From assembly GCA_013151655.1 (NCBI GenBank), contig JAADHX010000285.1, positions 1-18,670 of the forward strand: DNA of 18,670 nt. Reading direction: 5' to 3'. Below, one piece after another: positions 1-7,338 of this stretch. This DNA is from Actinomycetota bacterium. GTDB lineage: Bacteria; Actinomycetota; Acidimicrobiia; Acidimicrobiales; Poriferisodalaceae. Numbering within the stretch: the first letter of the stretch is position 1; each line of letters opens with the position of its first letter. The notes below the pieces were generated by a model. It searched no databases. It was not told where the DNA came from and saw nothing but the letters and a program-made list of their open reading frames with translations. Position numbers and translations under genes: made by a program.

Positions 1-454
1 TTTCTTGGCTGCCGAGATCGGTGCTGGTGGTTGTGTTACTTGCCAACGCGCCAGTTGGTTGGCTCGTCTCTGAGCTGGTAGAGGTGGAGTCTTGCACCAC
101 CGCTGCGGCCGATGTCGGGGCCAAAGTCGTGGTGGTGAGACCCGCAGTGGTGCTTGGCGCGACGGTCGCTAATTGTTGCGACGCGTCGATCGACGAAGAC
201 AGAGGGGTGGTTGCGGTGGTCTCGTGGGCGGGCTCGGTTGAGTCGGCACTATCTTGTGCGTCTGCGATCGGCGTGTCGGTCGTGACGCTAGCTTGAGTGG
301 CCGCGGCGACTGGCGCCGGGCCGCTTCTGTTTGCTACCTGACTAATGCTCTCGCGGCGAGCAACCATGATTGTTCCAGCGATCAGTACCAAAATCACCCC
401 GACCATCATGGAAACTCCGACCGAAGTGCGGCTCGGTTTTGGCAGTTGAGGCAT
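1..454 (-). CDS. Single-pass membrane protein with Thr/Ser-rich stalk (partial, runs off left edge)
   Basis: Reading the minus strand from an ATG at 454 gives an open frame to the window edge, about 151 codons with no stop. The protein starts with a short basic/polar cytoplasmic segment (MPQLPKPSRTS). One hydrophobic helix follows at about residues 12-31 (VGVSMMVGVILVLIAGTIMV), then a basic stop (ARRES). The remaining ~115 visible residues are strongly enriched in Thr, Ser and Ala (for example TTTLAPTSAAA and SNTTTSTD), typical of an extended extracytoplasmic linker. The functional domain would lie beyond the edge. The gene begins 32 bp after the stop of the M36 protease on the same strand, so co-transcription is likely. 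No clear Shine-Dalgarno sequence precedes the ATG. Family not recognised; a membrane-anchored surface enzyme or sortase-like protein is possible but cannot be judged from this fragment. Confidence 0.7.
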   Translation of the reverse strand, partial: MPQLPKPSRTSVGVSMMVGVILVLIAGTIMVARRESISQVANRSGPAPVAAATQASVTTDTPIADAQDSADSTEPAHETTATTPLSSSIDASQQLATVAPSTTAGLTTTTLAPTSAAAVVQDSTSTSSETSQPTGALASNTTTSTDLGSQE

Positions 455-486
455 CGGTGCTCGCAATGGGAGTCGTATCGGTGAGC

Positions 487-3400
487 TTACGGTGGCCAGG
501 TCCCCGTTACTGGCGAGTTACCACCAGGCAACAGGGTTACGGACTGACATGGTGGCGCAAACCCGGCGTCTTCACCGAAACAGACCAGATGGTCACCCAC
601 CGCGATGTCGGTCCAGATTCCCCAGTCATCTCGAGGGAACCCGTCGACGAAGATCGTCGACGGGTGTGGAGAGTCGGTAATCACTTGGAGGTAGCCGCCG
701 GCGACAAACTGTCCGTTTACGGTTGATGTCTGGCCAGCCGCAACTACGGTGGTTTTGCAGGGAGGCGTAACGAAGTCGACGGCATCGCTGAAGCAGATCT
801 CGTAACTTCCGGGCGGCATTTTGACCCAGTTGAGGCCCCAAGTGTCCCTGACAATTCCGTCGACTGAAATCTGCGACGCTACGGCTGGGTTAGTACTGAC
901 GCGCAGCAATCCGTGTCCGTTGGGGCCCGGGGCGCCAGGACTAGGCGCATAGTTACCGGTAACTGTCTGAAGCGGGGCGCCAGCGACGACGGTGATTACT
1001 TCGCACGCTGGAGTGATGAAGTCGGCAACGTCGCCATAACAGATGGTGTGAGGCCCTGCGGTCATGTCTACCCACACCTCCCAGTCGTCGGCTGGCACGC
1101 CATCGACTGAGATCGTGGCTGGAAGTCCCGGGTTGGTGGTAACCCTGACGTTTCCGAGCCGGGTGAACGTTCCGTCGACGGTGGTTGTTGTCCCCGTCGT
1201 GACTATCGCCGTTGAACATTGCGGAGTCTGCCAGCCTTCGATGTCGCTGAAGCACACCTCATAAGAGCCAGGCGTCAGCTTCATCCAGTCGATGCCCCAT
1301 CGATCGAGCCTTATTCCGTCCAGAGATATCTGCGACGGAACCGCGGGAACGGTGGTCACCCGCAACAGTCCGTGTCCCACAACCACGGTGCTGACTTCGT
1401 CGTTTTGGCTTTTGCTAACGGCATCGGCGCTGTTGTCGATTCGAACCTCGTCAACAATACGCACGTCGTCGATATGCCACCCGTCCATACCCACGACCGA
1501 GTCGGTGCCAAATCTGAAACGCACATACAGACTTGACCCTGAGAATGACGAGAGATCTACGACTGACTCTATGTACCCAGCGCTATTGCCAGAGAAAGCT
1601 TGGCGTGCGCTCAAAGGGTTTGGCGAAGAATTCAGCGTCACCGGGTAGCCATTCTGGGTGAACATCGCGCCCGCATCGGTCCAGATGGTTCCGTCGGTCG
1701 ATACCTCGACCACTCCGCCGTCCCAGCCAAGTTCGGTGTCATAGCTGTGCCAGAATCGAAGCACAGTATTTGGACCGATCGCTGTGGGCGCGGCGGTCTC
1801 GATCATCTGATCGCTGGTGGTCGCGATGTTGGCCGCGAACATCGATGTAGCTTGGCTGTGTGGGTTGACCGCTGAAGTCACCCAATCGGTTGTCCCGACC
1901 CCGTGGCTGATGGTCCAGGCCGCGGTGCCAGCCTCGAAGTCTTCTGTGAAAAGATCGACCGATATCGGACCTAAATCGACTGTGACTACAAACGAACACG
2001 TCGCGGTGGCTCCTGGGTTTAGAACTCCAATCGGGAAAGTCACGACACCACCCGACTCGCTCCCGCCGCAGTCGGCTGACCCGTCAGCGAACGTAGTACC
2101 AGCAGGGACAGCGTCGGTGATAGTGACCCCGGTAAGTGGGGAGGCGGAGTTGTTCGTCGCGTCGAGTGTGTATATGAGCTGGGCGCCGCTGGCTATCTGG
2201 CTGGCGTTGACCGACTTGTTGAGCTGCAAGTCGCGACACTGTGGTGGTAGATCGAAGGCCTCCGTGCCATCGAGGCGACTGGCTGCCAGGCCTTGGGTAG
2301 CACTGTAACCGAGGCCTCGCTTGGCGAAGGCTTCCCAGATGAGGCATTCGTTCGTACCGGCGAAACCTAGGCTGTCAGCCAACAAGAGCGAGTCTCGTGC
2401 GTCGACGAATCCCGGGTTGCATGGCTGTAGCTTGAGGGCATCGATGACGAGTTGTATTGCGGTGATGTTGCCTCCGGTGCCGCCGATGAGGTCTGGGTCG
2501 AAGCCGTCTCGATCGATGAGGCTCCATGTCATCTCCCACAACATGGTGGTGAACACAGATCCAACGCCATGGGGGACAGAAGCGGTCTTGATTTCGTCGT
2601 ATGTTCGAGGGTCTATCCCAAGATTTGTGGTGTATGGATAGGTGCGAATACCCACGCCCGCTGGAGTTTCGTCGATGAGATAGGTGCCGATCGGGCGGGC
2701 ATCTACGCCAGCATCTCCGGGTTTCATAGTCATGACGAGGGCGAAGAAATCGCTCCACCCCTCGCCAGGCGATTCGTTCGCCGCGAGGCAGGCCACATTG
2801 TTAGGGCCGCCGGTTAATCGATTGCTGACACCGTGACCGTATTCGTGGGCGATGATGCCACTGTCGAAGCTTGAGCCACGATCAGGGTTGGCGGCGGTCC
2901 AGCGGAACATTTGCATTCGCGGGGCCGTACCATCCGGAGGAGTTGCGAAGTTGGCGTTGTTCAGGAACTGCGGGTTGTTAAGGTCGGTGCTGTCAAGGGC
3001 TTCGGCTTGGACAGCGTCTGCAGCGGCACCACCATTTCCGTAGTTATTCACCTGGAAGTTGCCCGCTGCTTCGTTGAAGCCGTACGCATAGAAGATGTCG
3101 TGCATGACGTTGTTCCAGTAGAAAAGATTCGTTACCAGAGCGTCCTTGTACGCGGTAGGCGCGGCCTGGAGATCGATGGGGAAATCGAATACCAAAGGCA
3201 CTCCGCCATCGGGTTGACTACCTGGGTCGATGATGTTGTCGCCGTTTGTGTCTGTGTATGCGACGACATTGTTGCCCTGGGTCAAGTTGCTCTCGGCACC
3301 TGCGACACCGTCGGTGTCGTGCCATCCGAACGGAGATGCAGCAGGGTCGGCTGGATTTACGACGACTGTTCGTGGTCCAAAACTGGGCGCTTCAACAGGT

Positions 3401-4140
3401 GCCTGGTACACGGTGTAGCTGTCGCTGGCAATCAGGTTGTTTCTGTCGAGTTCGACGCCAGAGGCAGCATCGACTCTGATCTGCCACCAGTCGGTTCCAT
3501 CGAGTTCCTCGATGGTGAGCTCCCACGCTAACTTGAGCATGCCGTCTGGGTCCTGTTGGAATACCAGTCGGATCGGAATATCGCTCTTCGAAATACCACC
3601 GTCAGTGAGTAGGAGTTGCTGTGATGTACCGCGGGCCGATCCGACAGGAACGAACGCTTTGCTTGGCGCTAGATCAAGAGCACTCGACGCCGCAACCGTT
3701 GCTTCCTCAAAAGAGGTACGTGGCGCGATGGTCAGACCTCGCCGTTGAAGCCCAGGTACTAGGGTGCCGACGTTACCAGCCACAGATCCGTCTGAACCGA
3801 TGATCACGTTTGTGAGCGCCCCGAAGACGTCGATGCCTCTGAACCGCTGCTGGAAGTAGACGGTGGTGGCCCCGCTGTGTTCGGTTCTGACTACATCTGT
3901 AACAACCAGATCGGACACATCGAACGCTGAGAGGCCCATTCGTTCGGCGTTCGCGACTAGATAGGCGGCGGCGATGTCCGCTGGAGCGAGTGCGGCTTGG
4001 CGTACCGGGAGCGTCAACGACTGAGCTGTTGGTACCGGGTTGGCGCTGGCCTCGTTGGTTGAAGGGATGGTGCGAACGTCGAAGTTCACGATGCTGGCGA
4101 TCAAAACGAAGGTGGTGAAAACTGCCAAGCGTGATCTCAT
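487..4140 (-). CDS. Secreted M36 (fungalysin-type) metalloprotease with DUF11-like, jelly-roll-like and C-terminal PEGA-like repeats
   Basis: A 1217-residue secreted zinc endopeptidase. Residues 1 to about 33 form a signal peptide (MRSR, then a hydrophobic run). Residues ~65-130 resemble the fungalysin/thermolysin propeptide (FTP) domain, and ~205-240 a PepSY-like propeptide segment. The catalytic motif HEYGHG has zinc ligands H432 and H436 and base E433, followed by VSNRLTGG. The third ligand is E460 in GEGWSDFF, spacing as expected for M36. Residues ~636-720 resemble a DUF11 repeat. Residues ~723-900 resemble a MAM/immune-inhibitor-A type beta-sandwich (EDFEAG near the start, GWHIDDVRI near the end). 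Residues 925-1217 are four PEGA-like repeats shared with the peroxidase at 10927. The ATG start is supported by GAGGTGA 7 nt upstream. It is far longer than simple fungalysins because of the C-terminal additions. Likely substrate is extracellular protein; zymogen activation by propeptide removal is expected for the family. Confidence 0.93.
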   Translation of the reverse strand: MRSRLAVFTTFVLIASIVNFDVRTIPSTNEASANPVPTAQSLTLPVRQAALAPADIAAAYLVANAERMGLSAFDVSDLVVTDVVRTEHSGATTVYFQQRFRGIDVFGALTNVIIGSDGSVAGNVGTLVPGLQRRGLTIAPRTSFEEATVAASSALDLAPSKAFVPVGSARGTSQQLLLTDGGISKSDIPIRLVFQQDPDGMLKLAWELTIEELDGTDWWQIRVDAASGVELDRNNLIASDSYTVYQAPVEAPSFGPRTVVVNPADPAASPFGWHDTDGVAGAESNLTQGNNVVAYTDTNGDNIIDPGSQPDGGVPLVFDFPIDLQAAPTAYKDALVTNLFYWNNVMHDIFYAYGFNEAAGNFQVNNYGNGGAAADAVQAEALDSTDLNNPQFLNNANFATPPDGTAPRMQMFRWTAANPDRGSSFDSGIIAHEYGHGVSNRLTGGPNNVACLAANESPGEGWSDFFALVMTMKPGDAGVDARPIGTYLIDETPAGVGIRTYPYTTNLGIDPRTYDEIKTASVPHGVGSVFTTMLWEMTWSLIDRDGFDPDLIGGTGGNITAIQLVIDALKLQPCNPGFVDARDSLLLADSLGFAGTNECLIWEAFAKRGLGYSATQGLAASRLDGTEAFDLPPQCRDLQLNKSVNASQIASGAQLIYTLDATNNSASPLTGVTITDAVPAGTTFADGSADCGGSESGGVVTFPIGVLNPGATATCSFVVTVDLGPISVDLFTEDFEAGTAAWTISHGVGTTDWVTSAVNPHSQATSMFAANIATTSDQMIETAAPTAIGPNTVLRFWHSYDTELGWDGGVVEVSTDGTIWTDAGAMFTQNGYPVTLNSSPNPLSARQAFSGNSAGYIESVVDLSSFSGSSLYVRFRFGTDSVVGMDGWHIDDVRIVDEVRIDNSADAVSKSQNDEVSTVVVGHGLLRVTTVPAVPSQISLDGIRLDRWGIDWMKLTPGSYEVCFSDIEGWQTPQCSTAIVTTGTTTTVDGTFTRLGNVRVTTNPGLPATISVDGVPADDWEVWVDMTAGPHTICYGDVADFITPACEVITVVAGAPLQTVTGNYAPSPGAPGPNGHGLLRVSTNPAVASQISVDGIVRDTWGLNWVKMPPGSYEICFSDAVDFVTPPCKTTVVAAGQTSTVNGQFVAGGYLQVITDSPHPSTIFVDGFPRDDWGIWTDIAVGDHLVCFGEDAGFAPPCQSVTLLPGGNSPVTGTWPP
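490..1368 (-). repeat. Four PEGA-like repeats (A-B-A-B) at the C-terminus of the M36 protease
   Basis: Residues 925-1217 of the protease split into repeats of 72, 81 (including a Gly/Pro linker), 72 and 68 residues: 925-996, 997-1077, 1078-1149 and 1150-1217. Repeats 1 and 3 (type A) share LLRV near the start, SQIS-x-DG, then W-G-x-x-W-x-K and PGSYE. Repeats 2 and 4 (type B) have DDW-x-x-W-x-D followed by a G-x-H element. Every repeat has a Cys pair inside a C-(F/Y)-x-(D/E) ... P-x-C loop; 11 residues separate the cysteines in repeats 1-3 and 10 in repeat 4. The pattern (VDG, turn, G-x-H, aromatic turn, V-x-x-G) resembles PEGA domains but adds the Trp and Cys residues. The chain ends VTGTWPP with no hydrophobic anchor. 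Confidence 0.85.
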
Positions 4141-4400
4141 GTGTGGTTCACCTCGTTGTTCGGCTCGGGATCGAAGGTTGTGTTGGCTGATGGACGGCTG
4201 GGCTGTCGGTGGAGGTAATCCTCGATGTCCGAGATGCGGACGCCGTCGTCACCGCCAACAGCTCCGAACGTACCGGGCCTCACGGAGAGTGGCAATAGTC
4301 TCTCCTGGATAGTTCGTCGTGATGTCGATCGGAGCCGCCCAAAAGCGGCCGCATTGACGAGTTCCGCGCCTTCGGACCTGATGGATGATGGCGGCCACAC
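4137..4400 (-). CDS. Possible small ORF overlapping the protease start (doubtful)
   Basis: An 87-codon open frame beginning with GTG at 4400. Its TGA stop overlaps the protease ATG in an ATGA arrangement, the usual geometry of translational coupling. The second half (residues ~49-87) has a high share of G/C third positions and a polar composition (VRISDIEDYLHRQ). There is no signal peptide, helix or motif I recognise, and no clear RBS upstream. Its last codons also contain the protease RBS, so the overlap could be coincidence. Otherwise this stretch is simply the leader of the protease. Confidence 0.25.
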   Translation of the reverse strand: MWPPSSIRSEGAELVNAAAFGRLRSTSRRTIQERLLPLSVRPGTFGAVGGDDGVRISDIEDYLHRQPSRPSANTTFDPEPNNEVNHT

Positions 4401-4540
4401 TAGCCGAGTCTCACAATATGTGGTGAACTGGTCGATGTGATTGGTGCAGGGCGAACTCTCAACTCACGTTGACTGAACCGACGGCAAGGGCGAAACTCAG
4501 TGGCTTATGGGCCTGAAGAAACATCAGCAGACCAACGACC
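4141..4540. other. Divergent intergenic region between protease and polysaccharide genes
   Basis: About 400 bp separate the minus-strand protease from the plus-strand Wzy-like gene. It must hold promoters for both directions. I cannot point to convincing -35/-10 pairs. Apart from the doubtful ORF at 4137-4400 nothing else is visible, and the part from 4401 to 4540 has no coding signal. Confidence 0.5.
4148..4154 (-). promoter_or_regulatory. Ribosome binding site for the M36 protease
   Basis: GAGGTGA on the minus strand, 7 nt before the ATG at 4140. It is a strong anti-SD match and settles the start of the protease. Confidence 0.7.
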
Positions 4541-5854
4541 GTGTTGATCGCGCCCATCTGGATAGTTGCCTTGGTGTTTCCCAAGGCTGGCTTGAATGTC
4601 GGCGACGTGCCACTCACCGTCGCGTCTGTGGTCGTGATGGTGTACGGGGCGTTTCACTTCGCGTATCCCGGGTACCCAGCCAGAAGGCGAGCTGAATCGC
4701 GCCGATTTACACGGGTGCATCTTGGTCTCGTCTGGATCCTGATCTTGAGTCTGGTCGCCAATCTCGGTTCGCTGGACACTGTTGATCTCACCACGTGGCT
4801 GTTGCTTGTCGGTTCGCCACTCGCTTTTCATGCCGGACTACGCACCAAGGACACCAAACGAGTCTTTGTGGTCGTTCTTTGCTCGACTGTGGCTGTGGGG
4901 TTCTACGGCCTGGCTCAGAACCTCTTTGGAGTATCTGAAACAGCGATTCCGGGGCTGACCCACATCTACGGCGAAGATCTAATCAGGAACAACCCGATCC
5001 GAACAGCTTCAGGCACCCTGAAGAGCCCGTCGTTTTATCATAATGGCAACCTGGCCGCCGCTTTCTTGCTTTCGGGCCTGGGGTTCGCCCTGTTTGCATC
5101 TCGCGTAGATCGCAGGTTAAGAGGTCTGGCGGTGCTAGCTCTACTCGGCGCCGTGTTAGGAGTGGCGGTGTCTCTGGCCAGGGCCGGTGCCCTTGGGTTT
5201 GTGGTTGCTGCTCTTATCGCTCTCTCGCCCCGATATCGCCCCCCGTGGATCGCAACGCGTGCCGCCACGATGGCATCGGTGCTGTTTGTCGCGGCCGGAG
5301 CAATGTTGCTTGGGTACATTTTGACGGGCTCGACAACGTTCCTCGTCGAACGTTACGTGTTCGAGTCACTCGCTGACCCAACTGCGGCGGGGCGAACCGA
5401 CGGATATGCAGCTTGGTGGTCGGATCTGACATCCCAATCGTTCTTTGAGTTCTTTCATTCGGCCACTTTTGGAGATTGGTCGATTAACCCGGTCGAAGAC
5501 CAACTTGAAGGCATACCGGCAATAATTGCGAATTATGGGCTGTTTGGTTTCATGGCCATGGTGGCGCTAGTGGCCGTTCCGTTCAAAATGATCAGGGAAT
5601 CGCTCGGCTCTGAGGGAACTGTGTATTGGTTCGGACTAGCTGCCACCGCGGCGATGTGGCTAATTGACAACACCTTCTTGTTCCCTCCAACGCTCATGAC
5701 GTGGTTCTTGTTGGCCGGCCTGACCGTACAGATCAGCATCGACAAGGCTGCCACCCAAGGCCTCGACCAGAACGAGCACAAAGGCAGCTCAGCGGCTACA
5801 CCCGCCGGGCTGGCGTCTCGTTCGCCCCAACTTGATGAGGTATCGGCGTCATGA
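4541..5854 (+). CDS. Wzy / O-antigen ligase-like polysaccharide polymerase
   Basis: A 437-residue polytopic membrane protein with about ten hydrophobic segments. Its N-terminus (LVFPKAGLNVGDVPLT) and the loop FYHNGNLAAAFLLSG resemble the O-antigen ligase/polymerase (Wzy_C) superfamily, which joins undecaprenyl-linked oligosaccharide units or transfers glycan to an acceptor on the outer face of the membrane. A large extracytoplasmic loop lies around residues 275-325 (FVERY through the segment with EFFHSATFGDW), as expected. The GTG start at 4541 is the only canonical start after an in-frame stop at 4514; the RBS is weak. The last ~45 residues are a hydrophilic cytoplasmic tail rich in Ser, Ala and Gln. 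Its stop overlaps the ATG of the flippase (ATGA), so the two are co-translated. Polymerase versus ligase cannot be decided from sequence alone. Confidence 0.85.
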   Translation: MLIAPIWIVALVFPKAGLNVGDVPLTVASVVVMVYGAFHFAYPGYPARRRAESRRFTRVHLGLVWILILSLVANLGSLDTVDLTTWLLLVGSPLAFHAGLRTKDTKRVFVVVLCSTVAVGFYGLAQNLFGVSETAIPGLTHIYGEDLIRNNPIRTASGTLKSPSFYHNGNLAAAFLLSGLGFALFASRVDRRLRGLAVLALLGAVLGVAVSLARAGALGFVVAALIALSPRYRPPWIATRAATMASVLFVAAGAMLLGYILTGSTTFLVERYVFESLADPTAAGRTDGYAAWWSDLTSQSFFEFFHSATFGDWSINPVEDQLEGIPAIIANYGLFGFMAMVALVAVPFKMIRESLGSEGTVYWFGLAATAAMWLIDNTFLFPPTLMTWFLLAGLTVQISIDKAATQGLDQNEHKGSSAATPAGLASRSPQLDEVSAS

Positions 5855-7170
5855 CCCGTGCCTCGACATCGCGCGTATCGGTCGCTTCTGGGTTATCCGG
5901 AATAACCACTCGTGGGGTGGGCGCCGTCTTGCAGCTTGGCATCACGGTCTTGATAGGCCGAAGTCTCGGTGCGTCTGCGGTGGCGATCTATATCGGCATC
6001 TCGGTGTGGTTCAGGATCGCTGAGGTTCTGCTTGGTTTAGGCGTCGGCCCACAACTGCTGCGAGATGCAAGCCGACTGCCGCAAGGGAACTCTGCCCTCG
6101 GTCTATTCCACTCGGGTGAGCGTGCTGTCAGATACATGCTCGCAGGCTCGGCCCTTGTCGGCCTGGTCGGGGCGGCCGTGGCGGTGGTGCTCGGACGAAG
6201 CGATGCGGCCGCAGTGATACTCATTGCCGGGGTCGGAGGAACGGCAGCGGCACGTTTGAAGTTGTTGGCCGATGTGCTCAAAGCCCGCCGATGGTCTCGG
6301 GCGGGTCTGGCCTTCGAATTCTCGGTAGCTCCGCTGGTAACGATGATTCTTGTTGCACTGCTGGTGTTCGCTGGAGGCGAAGCAACAATTGTCGCTTGGG
6401 TCGTCTCTTATGGAATCGGTGTTGTCGTCAGTATGGTCGGGGCATCGTTAGTTCTACGGACTACACAACGAACCCTGGTCCCAGTAGAGGTAGAGCCCTA
6501 TTCGGGTCGCTCAGCAGAGTCGCGCCGATTCATGAGTTCGGCTTTGGTCGGCTTTGGTCTCTGGTCGATGCCGGTTCTTGTGGTTCCGCTGCTTGTATCG
6601 GGTGCAGACGCTGGCCGATTCTCACTGTCGTTCAGACTCTTGAGTGTCGCCGATTTGATTCTCGTCGGTCTAGCGGCAGTCTTTGCTCCAGTATTTTCGG
6701 CCGCATGGGCTGACAACCGGATGACCGACCTTCGGCGACAGTTTAGAAACTCGCGTCTGCTGTCGGTAGCCACTTTCTTTCCGTTCGTGCTCGGCGTTGT
6801 GGTGTTTGGTCGGTTTGTGCTCGGAATCTTCGGCGAGGAGTTCGTCTCGGCCTACCCGATATTGCTGATCGCGTCGGTCGGTCATGTTGTTAACGCCTTG
6901 ACGGGCCTTGTTTCAGAACTGCTTCTAATGACGAGGGCCGAAGACAAAGAGCTCAGAATCGGACTAGTCGCGATGGGGTTCATGGTTATAGCTCTCGTGC
7001 CCGCTACCGAACTTTTCGGCGTTGCAGGAGCGGCGGCTGTGTACTCAACCAGCATCGTCATAAAGAACGGATTGTCCTATTTCGCGGTACGGACGCGGCT
7101 GCAAGTTGTGGCGACGCAGTCGTTCGTTTCTAGCGTCGGTGGCGCAGCTGTGTCAGGGCCTGCAATGTAG
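5851..7170 (+). CDS. Wzx-like oligosaccharide flippase (MOP superfamily)
   Basis: A 439-residue protein with roughly twelve hydrophobic helices spread over its whole length and short basic loops, the profile of the polysaccharide transporter branch of the MOP exporter superfamily. The start resembles Wzx/RfbX proteins: a Ser/Thr-rich tip, then a helix (GVGAVLQLGITVLIGRSLG) and a conserved-looking second segment (VWFRIAEVLLGLGVGPQLLR). Its role is to move lipid-linked repeat units from the cytoplasmic to the outer leaflet for polymerisation by the adjacent Wzy-like protein. The ATG lies inside the stop of the preceding gene (4-bp overlap), strongly indicating one transcript. About 168 bp separate it from the downstream copolymerase/kinase. 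Confidence 0.88.
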   Translation: MTRASTSRVSVASGLSGITTRGVGAVLQLGITVLIGRSLGASAVAIYIGISVWFRIAEVLLGLGVGPQLLRDASRLPQGNSALGLFHSGERAVRYMLAGSALVGLVGAAVAVVLGRSDAAAVILIAGVGGTAAARLKLLADVLKARRWSRAGLAFEFSVAPLVTMILVALLVFAGGEATIVAWVVSYGIGVVVSMVGASLVLRTTQRTLVPVEVEPYSGRSAESRRFMSSALVGFGLWSMPVLVVPLLVSGADAGRFSLSFRLLSVADLILVGLAAVFAPVFSAAWADNRMTDLRRQFRNSRLLSVATFFPFVLGVVVFGRFVLGIFGEEFVSAYPILLIASVGHVVNALTGLVSELLLMTRAEDKELRIGLVAMGFMVIALVPATELFGVAGAAAVYSTSIVIKNGLSYFAVRTRLQVVATQSFVSSVGGAAVSGPAM

Positions 7171-7338
7171 GCCCGGGACACGGTATCGGACCCTGACGTA
7201 ACGACTAACTTCGTGCGTGTCTGGTCCGATGGATCTATGTGTTGCACTCATCGACCGGTGCCCTCGTTCTACCTCGTCGATTCCGGTGCAGTGCCCTCCA
7301 CTATGGCAGACAAGTCGACCAACGAACCATGAGAAGCT

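Noticed and set aside
2911..3531. Plus-strand 206-codon frame inside the protease
   Set aside because: Antisense to a clear M36 catalytic/propeptide region; Val/Arg/Cys-rich composition typical of a shadow frame.
7171..7338. Small gene or regulatory RNA between flippase and kinase
   Set aside because: Only short frames without RBS or coding bias and no strong hairpin; probably just spacer with or without a promoter.
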